From the NCBI GenBank assembly GCA_036346275.1, contig CM070730.1, forward strand, positions 43,446,918 to 43,510,917: a stretch of DNA of 64,000 bases. Direction: 5' to 3'. The DNA comes from Otatea glauca (lineage: Eukaryota; Streptophyta; Magnoliopsida; Poales; Poaceae). The position numbers were made by a program, and so were the translations under genes. Under the pieces are notes generated by a model. That model did no database searches and was not told where the DNA came from. It worked only from the letters and a program-made list of their open reading frames with translations. Position 1 is the stretch's first letter. The number at the start of each line of letters is the position of its first letter. Below, piece by piece: positions 55,301 through 64,000 of this stretch.

Positions 55301-55455
55301 TCATACACTTAGCTATATCAATAAATGGAGTAATATTCTATTATCGTTAAGTATGATGTGATATGTACCGATGTTGAGCTGTGTACACTAGCGTTGATCC
55401 TGGGACTACTGCGGTAAACACAGTGGGTTTGAATCGGTGGATTCGGGTCCTTACA
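52354..55455 (+). repeat. 3' LTR of element A
   Basis: 3102 bp, from TGTAACATAACAAAATTTGCC to GGATTCGGGTCCTTACA. Intact copy; CAG and CTG triplets are mostly preserved here compared with the 5' copy. The TATA-like TATTTAAG is at 53008-53015. Confidence 0.93.
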
Positions 55456-55460
55456 CCTTT

Positions 55461-55629
55461 CTTCTCTCCAAGGTTTGCATTGCAATTCTCAGCCTGTAGC
55501 ACATTATCAACACAACTTGCATCGGTCTTGTGACTCACTTGCACTTTAGCAGCAGCAAAACAAGTAATGTGATTATTTGTAGATTCAGAGTCATGCCACG
55601 ATACAACAATAGAGGATATATCCGCATCA
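55461..55629 (-). repeat. Left (3') LTR of element E, part 2
   Basis: Continuation of 5365-5755 after element A, matching 58388-58556. It ends CCGCATCA at 55629, the LTR start TGATGCGG on the minus strand. An ORF running through it (55679-55347) combines E and A sequence and is not a gene. Confidence 0.85.
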
Positions 55630-55643
55630 TCCCCTCCCCCTTC
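55630..55643 (-). other. Polypurine tract of element E
   Basis: Minus strand GAAGGGGGAGGGGA directly before the LTR start TGATGCGG. Confidence 0.75.
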
Positions 55644-55727
55644 AAGCGAAATCGTCCTCGGTTTTGAGTAGTTCTTCAAAACATTCTTTAGCTTAGTGAG
55701 GATGTCACAATGAATATCATCCCCACT

Positions 55728-56561
55728 TTAGGGCAGCAAAGAAACAAACACCCCTCGATGCATAAATGTATAGCGGTTAGTCCTCCCTTGGTGGGTAGCA
55801 TTCCGGTCAAATTTCCATGGACGACCCAAAATAATTTGACTAGCATGCATTGCAACGACATCGCACTCCACCTTGTCTTCATATCCATTGATGGAAAATG
55901 GTACATGCACCTTATGGGTCACCTTGAGCTTACCAACATTATGAAGCCACTTCATGTAATATGGCTTTGGGTGGCGCTGTGTGGTCAATTTCAAAGCATC
56001 AACCACATCCTTTCTAATCACATTGTTGTAGCTTCCTCCATCTATCACAAGCTTACATCGTTTTCCCTTGATCTTGCATTCGGTTTGGAAAATAGCACGT
56101 CGCTGTCCCTTCTCCACAATTGGGGCACTATCATGATCCACCTTCTGAGCCATCAAACATTGTCCATCTTCAGGGTCACAATGGACCACATTATCATGTT
56201 CTTCACCTCCCATATCTGATTTCTCACTTGCATGACTCTCTGAAACATACTTTCCATCGGTGGTAAGCATTACTGCCTTTAAATTTGGGCAATCTTTCAT
56301 CACGTGCCCCCTGCCCTTGCACTTGAAACACTCAATATTCCGAGTTCTAGCGGTAGAGAAGGCACCAGAATCAGCTTTGGGATAATCCTTGCTTGCTGTC
56401 CCTACTTCTCTTGATGCTTCTTTCGGAGATGATCCACTTGGTTTTGTTGACGCAACCGGCATAGACGAAGAACCACCTTCGCTAACATGCTGTGACGAGT
56501 GCTGCCAACCACAAGAAGTGACACATCCATGATGCACAACAGATTTGTGTGCGTCTTTCAA
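55728..56561 (-). CDS. Nucleocapsid and protease of element E
   Basis: 277-residue open frame. CCHC knuckle CFKCKGRGHVMKDC at about residues 78-91, an acidic linker, then retropepsin-like KLVIDGGSYNNVIRKDVVDA (DGGS loop), MKWLHNVGKLKVTHKVHVPF, VVAMHASQIILGRPWKFD and NRYTFMHRGV. The ILGRPW.FDR....GR.N.YTF pattern resembles CRM/Reina-type chromoviruses; I do not fix the clade. One TAG stop separates it from the capsid frame (CAEL-stop-LKDAHKS). After the protease only about 85 bp remain before the polypurine tract. Confidence 0.82.
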   Translation of the reverse strand: MKDAHKSVVHHGCVTSCGWQHSSQHVSEGGSSSMPVASTKPSGSSPKEASREVGTASKDYPKADSGAFSTARTRNIECFKCKGRGHVMKDCPNLKAVMLTTDGKYVSESHASEKSDMGGEEHDNVVHCDPEDGQCLMAQKVDHDSAPIVEKGQRRAIFQTECKIKGKRCKLVIDGGSYNNVIRKDVVDALKLTTQRHPKPYYMKWLHNVGKLKVTHKVHVPFSINGYEDKVECDVVAMHASQIILGRPWKFDRNATHQGRTNRYTFMHRGVFVSLLP

Positions 56562-57529
56562 CTATAGTTCCGCACATTGCGCTTGATGAAGTAGCTCTTC
56601 TACGGTATTGAATTGCATCAAATCAACACGGTTTTGCACATTCTCATTCAGCCCTTCAAAGAACCTTGTCATGGTGGCATCCGCAGACTCACGAATAGCT
56701 GTACGGATCATGAGTATTTGCATTTCTTGATAGTACTCATCAACAGATTTATCACCTTGATATAGCCGCCTCAACTTTGTGTGCGGCGCTCGAGTGTAAG
56801 TACTGGTACAAAGCGAGAACGCATGATTCTCTTCATCTCCTCCCAAGTATATGGACGCTCCCCTGCACGATTCAATTGATCCCACCAAATAATAGCATAT
56901 TTGGTGAACTCAATGGAAGCAACACGAACCTTCTTTTCTTCGGAGTAGCGATGGTTGCCAAAAATTTGATTGACTCGCATCTCCCACTCCAAATATTCCT
57001 CCGGATCAGTACCCCTCTTGAACTCCGGTATGGTGATTCTTACACCACCAATACTATCCACCTCACGATCAATACCTCTCCTATGAATTCCTCCATGTCT
57101 AGCACCTTGACGGTCATTGCGATTATGTCGATTACGACGAAAATTAGATCGAGCTTCAGATATGTTGTCCTCCAAATCAGTTCCAAAGTCCCGTTCATCG
57201 CTGCCATGTGAGCTAGCACGTCGACTGTGAACATGTGCTTACTGCCTCGGTGCGTCATCTCCATGTTGTGGCAGTAGCATCTCTTCCAAACGTCGAAGAT
57301 TGGCATTGACATCATTGAACCCATCTGTGATGCGGGTGTGAATCACGTTCAGCTCACCACGAGGCCGATTCTCCCGCTCATGGTAGAAGACCGACACGGC
57401 CTCAAACTGAGCACGTGTAGCAGTGGGAAGATTGGGGTTAATTGGTAGCTGCTCCTCAACAATTTCTTCATTTTCTCCAACGTGATTGTTTGCCCCTGAC
57501 ATTGTTGCAAGCAATCTGTAATCGGCCAC
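56562..57529 (-). pseudogene. Gag capsid of element E
   Basis: N-terminal frame 57529-57239 (MSGANNHVGENEEIVEEQLP at about 57502, then an acidic linker). Middle frame 57175-56771: VRITIPEFKRGTDPEEYLEW, NQIFGNHRYSEEKKVRVASI, IIWWDQLNRAGERPYTWEEM, RSRFVPVLTLER. Third frame 56888-56562: KLRRLYQGDKSVDEYYQEMQ, RFFEGLNENVQNRVDLMQF and EELLHQAQCAEL. These are the full Retrotrans_gag blocks in order. Two frameshifts split it. Confidence 0.85.
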
Positions 57530-57559
57530 AAGAATTTATACGTACCGTGAGCAACGAAA

Positions 57560-57571
57560 GCTCTGATACCA
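57560..57571 (-). other. Primer-binding site of element E
   Basis: Minus strand TGGTATCAGAGC, an exact match to the iMet-tRNA primer-site consensus, two bases after the LTR end CATCA. Confidence 0.88.
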
Positions 57572-57573
57572 AA

Positions 57574-58556
57574 TGATGAAGACCCAACCTGCTGTTGAGC
57601 AAAGGTGGCCCAATTTTTCACGGTACAACGACGATAGCTTCGTGACGCTCGCACTCAAACGGCAAAAGAGCCAATTCAAAAGCGAGAAACTGGTCACACA
57701 AACCGCGATCAACACAAGAACGCGAATTGAGTGGAGGAATCGTATAGATTCAATGGACAATCGCAAGAACATGCCGTTCTTGACTTGCACCAACACTAAC
57801 AAACCCAAGAACGGGAAGAACTTATCAAGAACACATGGTATTTGCGCCACAAACAACCATGGCTTATGCTGTCTATTTTTGATCATCCAAAAGTCCATCC
57901 CAGATGGAATACATAGGTATTTATACTAGGAACATCCCTCCTAGCTTAGGTGTGAAACTACACAGAAACTAAAGGAGTTTTCTTGGGTAGATAAAAGGTT
58001 TAATGCCTTGGAAGATGGACAGCAAGATATTGTCTCGCGCAGCTTTTGACAGCCTGTGCAACTCCCACCAAAACAGTCATAACTCCCACCTTGGAAGTCC
58101 AAACGATGCACGGTTTGAAATGCTAGAAACTAGACTACAATATCTTTCCATCCATTTATCCCAAGGATATGTTACTTGTCGTGATTAGCAGCAGCATCAT
58201 GATCAAATGGATGGACAGATTTGAGTGAACCAGTCTTGCTCATGTAACTCTTCTTTGCCTTCCATTCCAATGGATCGCTGTCAATAATTCTAACAAATAT
58301 GGATCCAAATAGAATTCCTTTCTCAGGTGACATATTTCAAAAAGAAAGTGATATTACTCCTTGTCGATGCATGACCAAGTCACCTTTCTTCTCTCCAAGA
58401 TTTGCATTGCAATTCTCAGCCTGTAGCACATTATCAACACAACTTGCATCGGTCTTGTGACTCACTTGCACTTTAGCAGCAGCAAAACAAGTAATGTGAT
58501 TATTTGTAGACTTAGAGTCATGAGACGATACAACAATAGAAGATATATTCGCATCA
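57574..58556 (-). repeat. 5' LTR of element E
   Basis: 983 bp, minus-strand ends TGATGCGAATATATC and GTCTTCATCA. A TATA box on the minus strand (AGTATAAATACC, about 57918-57929) divides U3 from R. Positions 57998-58556 match the split left LTR. The U3 region contains short chance ORFs only. Confidence 0.85.
57916..57930 (-). promoter_or_regulatory. TATA box of element E LTR
   Basis: Minus strand CTAGTATAAATACCTA, about 630 bp into the 983 bp LTR, consistent with a core promoter. Confidence 0.5.
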
Positions 58557-59511
58557 CTTAGGAGCTACCAAACGCTACTCTTTAACCAGGTAGTTATAAA
58601 GGAAGCTTTCGGATTTACTATGAAACATGCTGAGGTACATGAATGATCAATATGGAATTTGCTCCTGCTATATAATGGAGAGATATCTCTGGGCCCCTCG
58701 AGGTAGATGGATTAAGTAAGTGCATGGCCATGCTGGATGTGATTGAGAGTCAATCTAGATAAATTATTCCACTGCGGTATAAGTTAAGAGATCGAGCTGT
58801 CATAGGATGACACGACTCTCGCCTTGAGCTTGATCTGATATCGTGAAGCAAAGGGAACATGACATTATCACATTATAGTAGGTTCGTTCGATGCTTTATG
58901 GATATTTGGGAATTGATATGTACTGCTAGGTACCGCTGTCGATTATCGATTGAAAGGTGTTTCTGAGTCGTGTCCAAATATACATGAACCTACAGGGTCA
59001 CACAATTAAGGGGTTGGAATATAGTGGTATGGATTGGATCCATCACTAATGGGCTAAGTGGGCTTTTTCCTTCAGTTGGGCCCTAATGTAGGGTTCCACC
59101 GTAGGGGAGGGGACGACTATATGAAGGTAGTTCGTGGTTGCAATTTATATATGAGAGGGCGTAGCCACCGAAACCCTAACCGTCTCTACTTGAGCCTTTC
59201 TGTGCGCGTTGGTGCTGGCACAACGACGCACAACGTTCTTTTCCCGAACGTGTGGACGCTGGTAGAGGTGTTGTTGCTAATGCGACACTGATCGGAACGA
59301 TCGACCACCACGCGAGGAGGATCGGCCACCGCACGAGGAAGATTGACTACCGCAACTGGACGCGCACTTCGTTGATTCGGGCTGCATCAACTTCCTTCCG
59401 CTGCACTGCGCATCTAGTGGTAACGATCCATGATCATTTACTTGCGTGGCTTTCTGGTTTATGAGGTAGTTTTTTAATTGTGTGCCAGCGTAGCCTACCC
59501 GTATCCCTTCA
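58557..59511 (+). repeat. 5' LTR of element H, 3' part
   Basis: Ends GTATCCCTTCA before the primer site. TATA-like TTTATATATG at 59144-59153. Homologous to the antisense of 60898-61840. ORFs at 59058-59464 have no domain. Confidence 0.75.
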
Positions 59512-59512
59512 G

Positions 59513-59525
59513 TGGTATCAGAGGC
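59513..59525 (+). other. Primer-binding site of element H
   Basis: TGGTATCAGAGGC right after the LTR end TTCA; iMet-tRNA complement with one extra mismatch. Confidence 0.8.
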
Positions 59526-60751
59526 ATCTTGTTTAGTTTATGATCGTGATGATCTGCATATGTGCGTTGTGCGACAGTAATATATTGGATCTACTACTGA
59601 TTTGGTATGATGACCTAGATCGGGTCATTAGATGAATCGGTTGTTAGTAATTGGTTGATGATATCAATCGGGCTTTAGTTTCAGATTTAGGGTTTCCTGG
59701 TAGATCGATCTATTCTGGTTGTATCGGCTGTACATGACGGCATTGTTTGATCACCCTTACCGGTCGGTTTTCGCCATCAGGGTGAACAACGATGCTTAGT
59801 CGTAAGTGTCCAATCAAGTAGAGAGATTTTTCAATGGAAAACGAGTCGATGAGATCGATTCAAAATTTGATTAATCTGATGAAATTTTTCCATGGAAATC
59901 TATATATCGAATACATGCCCAAATTTTTTGCATAACTTGCTTTTGCAGGATAATATGTGAATAGTATGGCTCTCATGTATGTGATGCATGGTCATGACAT
60001 GCGTGCCATGAAATATAGCCAAAGGCTACACATAATTGTATAACGGCCTGCATGTTGGTTTGTGATGTTTGATGATCAATGTAATTCATCGATAGCTATT
60101 AGGAGTAATAGCTAGGTAGGATGGAGATCTCTAGCATGATGGCTCGGTGAACAGGTGGCATGGTAATGGAGATTGCTATGTCAAGGGCCATACTATTTCA
60201 CAGCTTAATGTGATTATCTGTGATTTATTTTTCTGTTAAACTACATTACATACGTTTTGCTAGATAATTCAATCTTGTTAGAGTAGTTTCCCTCAAAGAA
60301 AATTAAGTTAATTTGATGCCTTGCCAAATTGTTGCAACTATCGAGTCTTGATTATTGAGTAGTGCGTCTGCCAAAGCAGAGTGCGGTCACTTATCTTGAC
60401 ATTGTAGGGTATATGTTGGACACGTACAAGTGAACATTGGTCTAACTTAACTAGGCTATCAAAATGGTTTGGGCCTAGGGCATGGTGTTGAGTCGATGCC
60501 ATGAGATGTCACTCAACCAACAAGAATTACATGAGATGTAATTAGCAAGGTGTTGCTAACCGAATGACATTAGGTTTCTAGCAGTGATGCCAAAGCTCAC
60601 TAGGACTTACTGAAAGTTGGATCTTGACTCACTATATGTTGTTACAGGGAACATGGTTTGATACAGTGGTAATATCTTTTATTAAATTGTTTAGTAGAAG
60701 ATCATGCATAAACATAGTGCTTATCTATTGCATATTTATGTCGTAGATTAA
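59526..60751 (+). other. Long untranslated leader of element H
   Basis: About 1.2 kb between primer site and gag ATG without an ORF or repeat that I can recognise. Long leaders occur in several Copia lineages; this one may hold packaging signals, which I cannot see. Confidence 0.5.
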
Positions 60752-60897
60752 ATGGCACCTACTACTTCCTCCACACCCAGTTTTAGCTTGCGTTCGATTC
60801 TTGAAAAAGATAAACTGAATGGAACAAACTTTATTGACTGGTATCGCAATCTGAGAATTGTTCTCAAACAAGAAAAGAAGGAATATGTTATAGAGAA
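60752..60897 (+). pseudogene. Gag N-terminus of element H (Copia), interrupted
   Basis: ATG at 60752; reads MAPTTSSTPSFSLRSILEKD, KLNGTNFIDWYRNLRIVLKQ and EKKEYVIE. LNGTNF.DWYRNLRIVLKQE is the classic Copia Gag (UBN2) opening. After about 48 residues it runs into the LTR of element I (TGAAGAGG at 60898). The rest of H's gag and pol lies beyond I, outside or lost. Confidence 0.85.
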
Positions 60898-62272
60898 TGA
60901 AGAGGAACGCAGTATGCTACACTAGCACAAATAAAAAAAATACCGCATAACCAGAAAGCTACTCGCAAGAAGGGGGTCATAGATTAGATTACCAATAGAA
61001 GCGCAGTTGCGGAATCCTTCGCGCGTCGATGTAATGGATCGTCCTCACCGCAGTCATTGCGTCGATGGAGTGGATCGTCCTTGCCTCGCCATTGATCGTC
61101 CTCCCACACCGCAGTCGCAGCAGCGTCACCGTAGTAGTCCACATGTTCGGGGATGGAACGCCGTGCGTCGGTGTGCGAGCACCTGGTCGCTCAGCAGGGG
61201 TAGCGAGAGGAGGAGGCTAGGGTTTTGGGTGAAACACTTCTAGACCGTAGGAAAAGCACTCCCTGCGCCCGCCCTCCTCCACTCCTTATATAGCCACGAG
61301 ATGAAACCCTAAACCAGGGCCCATCAGTGTTCTAAGCCCACGAAGTCCATTAATTACGGATCCAATCCAAATTAATGTGTCCCAGCCTATTAAGTGTGTG
61401 ACCCTATAGGTTCACATACGTTTGGACATGGATTCGGAAAACTCCTTTTCAATCCAATAGTATATAGTGGCTCCTTGCAAAGCATGCCAACTCCCAAACA
61501 TACCATGATCAAATCGGACAGAACCTATCAAAAGTACTCATGTAATAATCCCTTTGCCAAGTATATGAAGATTGAACTCAAGGCGAGAAGCATGTCATCC
61601 TTTGATGATTCAATCCATCTCTCGTATCCGTGATATATTAATAAGTTGTGATTGACTCCTCAATCACGGCATGGCCATGCACTTCCTTAATCATATCACA
61701 CGAGTGGCCTTGTCATATATCTCCATTTCATTGGAGTGTCAAATTCCATCTTGACTGCTCACTTCCCTCTGCACGTTTTATAGTAAACATGAAAGCTACC
61801 TTTATAACTATCTGGTTAGGAAGTAGTGTTTGATAGCCCCAAGGAAAACTATTACACATGTAGGGAATATGACAATCTCAGGTCTAAGGATCATACATCT
61901 ACTATGTATGAGATACACTGATGATACATAAGAATGTAACATTCTCGCAGTGTCCCATTGCGGGTCAATCTAACCCATGTCCTTCAACATGCGTCCACAA
62001 TGTATAGATGATATCTCCATATCCCATGATCTATGAAGCATGATCATCGATCACTACATGTGCTGATCTATTCATCGTTGTCCTATACGATGATATCCGA
62101 TCATAGATATTTATCGAATTACATCAATAAGTAAAGAGCTTCATAATCAAGTCACATACTTGTTGATCAATACAATGATATACATTCATTGAACCAATAA
62201 TCATATTATTATTCGTAAACATAGTCATGTTACAATCATCTAAATGATTGCCTCAAGGGCATAACGCTAACA
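60898..62272 (-). repeat. 3' LTR of element I
   Basis: 1375 bp. Minus-strand ends TGTTAGCGTTATGCCC and CGTTCCTCTTCA. TATA box CTATATAAGG on the minus strand at 61284-61293. No gene inside. Confidence 0.8.
61284..61293 (-). promoter_or_regulatory. TATA box of element I LTR
   Basis: Minus strand CTATATAAGGAGTGG, the only strong TATA match in this LTR, about 390 bp from its 3' end. Confidence 0.45.
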
Positions 62273-62284
62273 ATCTCCCACTTG
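62273..62284 (-). other. Polypurine tract of element I
   Basis: Minus strand TGCAAGTGGGAGAT directly before the LTR start TGTTAGCG. Confidence 0.7.
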
Positions 62285-62399
62285 CACTTGAGTCAATCAA
62301 TTAAGTATCTAATACCTATAGACCTCGTGTGCGCCTCATGCTTAGGCTGTGGCAGTGGCTTTGTCAACGGATCGGCCACATTGGCTTCCGTATGTACTT

Positions 62400-62985
62400 T
62401 GCATATTCTCACGTCAGGTCTATCCACAATCTCGCGAATAAGGTGAAAGCGTCGGAGTATGTGTTTAGACTTCTGATGAGATCTAGGCTCTTTAGCTTAT
62501 GCAATGGCACCACTATTATCACAATAGATGTCCATTTGACTAGAGGCACTAGCGACCACACCATGCTCTGTGATAAACTTCTTCATCCACATAACTTCTT
62601 TTGCGGCCTCCGAAGCCACAATGTACTCCGCTTCTGTCGTTGAGTCGGCCACCGTGTTTTGCTTGGAACTCTTCCAGCTTAGTACTCCTCCATTTAGTGT
62701 AAACAAAAACCCGGATTGTGATCGAAAATCATCTTTGTCAGTTTGGAAGCTTGCATCGGTGTAACCCTTTGCAACCAGTTCTTCCTCACCTCCAAAAACA
62801 AGGAACATACCCTTAGGTCTTCTCAAGTACTTCAGGATATTTTTTATGGCTATCCAATGACCATCACCAGGATCCGCTTCGTATCTACTCGTGACACTTA
62901 GAGCATATGAGACATCTGGGCGTGTGCAGATCATGGCATACATAATAGACCCAATAGCTGAAGCATATGGAATCTGAAGGACCAT
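62400..62985 (-). pseudogene. Copia RT end and RNase H of element I
   Basis: Starts in the RT tail IPYASAIGSIMYAMICTRPD, then SRYEADPGDGHWIAIKNILK and YLRRPKGMFLVFGG. RNase H: LVAKGYTDASFQTDKDDFRS (Asp), TEAEYIVASEAAKEVMWMKK (Glu) and DIYCDNSGAIA (Asp), so the acidic residues are kept. The frame ends by a shift at about 62497; the last residues (HKRTKHIDVRYH-type end) follow in another frame to about 62400. Everything N-terminal (integrase, RT fingers and palm) is missing beyond 62990. Confidence 0.88.
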
Positions 62986-62990
62986 GCGGA

Positions 62991-64000
62991 GGTCTATCTA
63001 GATTTGTGATGAGTATTTGACTAACTTTGAGCTTGGGTTGCTCTTGTTCGAGGTTGATTTGAAATGGATTTTCAATTGGAAGCAATTTGAAATCTTCTCT
63101 GTTTTCCCAATGCTACAGGCCAGAACGAGTAAAAATAAATTTTAATGAGTGGACTTTGATGGATTTATTGCACATCTTTGTGGGCATTGCTATGTGAGGA
63201 GTTTCCTTGTTTTTGATGGTTGCAGGACGACGGTGCTAGGTCATGGTGAGGTGAAGGATGGCCGGGACTAGGCGAGGAGCGTCGGAGGTCCAGACGGTCG
63301 GGGATCGTCGGAAGATGATCGGAGACGGAGTCCGTGCAAGCCATGAAGATAAGGAATAGATGAGACGCTAGCTAGACGCTGCGTGGATCAATGAGGACCA
63401 TTGGATCTTGGTCTAGTTGATAGGTTAGCGGGTCTAGTTAGTGTGCTTTGAGAACCGTGCAAGAAAACCCATTATGTGTTGTGGGTTTTGGGTGAACCCT
63501 TGCATGGCTGGTTGAGTGAGTTAATCCTAGCCCTTGATAGATGCTCTAGGGTTTAGAGGCTCATCCAAGGGTGGTAGGTTGCCCAAGAGTTGTATAAATA
63601 GGAGTGGAGGGATAGCCTTCCCCTCTTGAAGGTTTTGAGGTTTTTGATGCTCCTTTGAGCTTTGCCCCCATGAATGTGAGGCTTTGTAACCTCTCCTTAC
63701 AGAAAATACAAAAAAATTCTTTATATTATTGTGAATATAAATTGCACATTTACATTATGTCTTTACTTTACGCAATTTAAATTCAGCATTTACTTTCCCA
63801 CATTTACATTCTCGCAATTTACTTTCTCGCAATTTGGATTTGCCTCCCCTCCTTCTAAATGCTGTTCTTCTAGGATGTCTTGAGGGTTTTCATATGGTTT
63901 TACATCTTTCTTGCATCCTAGGATAGACTAGAGATCAAGTTTTTTATCAAATTGCAAATCTGTCCAGAACTTGTTCTTCACGCTGCAGTAAGTCTTCGAT
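62991..64000 (+). other. Region J: probable LTR or promoter-bearing fragment
   Basis: About 1 kb with no protein domain. A TATA box GTTGTATAAATAGGAG at 63592-63607 on the plus strand, followed by CCTTCCCCTCTTGAAGG and, from 63720, a series of CAATTTAC/CACATTTACATT repeats, a composition I associate with R-U5 parts of Ty3 LTRs. A candidate LTR start is TGTGATGAG at 63005. The other end is outside the window, so it remains unproven. Confidence 0.35.
63592..63607 (+). promoter_or_regulatory. TATA box in region J
   Basis: TGTATAAATAGGAGTGG is a near-consensus plant TATA box. What it drives is unknown. Confidence 0.4.

Larger units (their letters stand above)
5756..55455 (+). mobile_element. Element A: Tekay/Del-type Ty3 chromovirus (split by B)
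   Basis: An LTR retrotransposon of about 11.9 kb once the 37.8 kb insertion B is removed. It is bounded by TGTAACATCCC and GGGTCCTTACA with a 5-bp TSD CCTTT on both sides (5751-5755, 55456-55460). The 5' LTR is 5756-8823 plus 46634-46643; the 3' LTR is 52354-55455. The internal part holds an iMet-type primer site, an extra ORF, gag, protease, RT, RNase H, integrase and chromodomain in Ty3 order. LTRs of about 3.1 kb, the CCHC-PR-RT-RH-IN-chromodomain order and the RT sequence fit the Tekay (Del) clade. Confidence 0.9.
55461..58556 (-). mobile_element. Element E: non-autonomous Ty3/gypsy, gag and protease only
   Basis: Minus-strand LTR retrotransposon; its left LTR is split (5365-5755 is the other part). 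Right 5' LTR 57574-58556 (983 bp, ends TGATG...CATCA), iMet primer site 57560-57571, gag from about 57502, protease to 55728, polypurine tract 55630-55643 directly next to the 3' LTR. There is no room for RT, RNase H or integrase, so it would depend on a helper. It lies in the 5' LTR of Copia element H; right flank CTTAG. Confidence 0.85.
58557..60897 (+). mobile_element. Element H: Copia retrotransposon, 5' part
   Basis: The host of the whole nest. The 3' part of its 5' LTR (58557-59511) follows element E; the first part of that LTR is on the far side of E, out of view. Then iMet primer site, a 1.24 kb leader and the start of gag, cut at 60897 by element I. The LTR is homologous to the LTR of I in reverse orientation (for example GTAGTTATAAAGGAAGCTTTC here and the same motif at about 61800 reversed), which identifies both as one family. 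Confidence 0.8.
60898..62990 (-). mobile_element. Element I: Copia retrotransposon 3' end, minus strand
   Basis: 3' LTR 60898-62272, polypurine tract, about 220 bp of 3' untranslated region and the C-terminal RT/RNase H up to about 62990, where similarity stops at a junction. Inserted antisense in the gag of element H, same family by LTR comparison. The GAGAA at 60893-60897 would be the TSD, but the other end is not in view. Confidence 0.8.

Noticed and set aside
55347..55679. 110-residue minus-strand ORF near the end of element E
   Set aside because: Runs from E's post-protease region through the polypurine tract and LTR into element A, so it is a junction artefact.

Overview
The window is plant nuclear DNA, most likely from a grass, and consists almost entirely of transposable elements inserted into one another. 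I see no intact host gene, no rRNA or tRNA gene, and nothing bacterial or organellar. The grass call rests on the combination of Tekay/Del-type chromoviruses with about 3 kb LTRs, a Tat-type Ty3 element, Copia elements, and a CACTA element with TNP2 and Ulp1-like genes. I cannot name the genus.

The layout can be reconstructed from LTR ends, TIRs and target-site duplications (TSDs). Element H (Copia, +, visible from 58557) holds element E (Ty3, -, gag-protease only) in its 5' LTR. E's left LTR is split by element A (Tekay chromovirus, +, 5756-55455, TSD CCTTT). A's 5' LTR is split by element B (Tekay-like, -, 8824-46628, TSD ATTTG). B's 5' LTR is split by element C (CACTA, 18970-43914, TSD TGT). 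C is split by element D (Tekay, +, 31761-43755, TSD GTAAT with an imperfect right copy). The order of insertion was therefore H, E, A, B, C, D. On the left, a short Copia LTR (F, 5136-5364) and a minus-strand Tat element (G, 1-4078) cut off the rest of E. On the right, a second Copia of the H family (I, -, from 60898) sits in H's gag, and an unidentified LTR-like stretch (J) closes the window.

A, B and D each carry a 5' LTR, a tRNA-iMet-type primer site, an extra ORF before gag, gag with a CCHC knuckle, protease, RT, RNase H, integrase, a chromodomain, a polypurine tract and a 3' LTR. All are broken by frameshifts. G carries gag, protease and RT, with the RT active site lost. E keeps gag and protease but has no RT, RNase H or integrase.

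C is the most interesting element. On its minus strand it has two genes: a TNP2 transposase (30152-27003) and a Transposase_24/Ulp1-like protease gene (22978-19890) whose catalytic-region exons are separated by GT-AG introns. About 250-350 bp upstream of each gene lies the same cassette, a ~210 bp palindrome plus a short TATA-containing hairpin. The two copies differ partly by compensatory base changes. C also has three repeat arrays, two of them folded into long palindromes, and a captured two-exon fragment of a PP2C phosphatase gene.

Comparing duplicated copies shows a patchy defect: CAG and CTG triplets often appear as CG, CGA or a shortened form. It explains many frameshifts and looks more like a base-calling artefact at CHG-methylated cytosines than biology, so reading-frame breaks here should be treated with caution.
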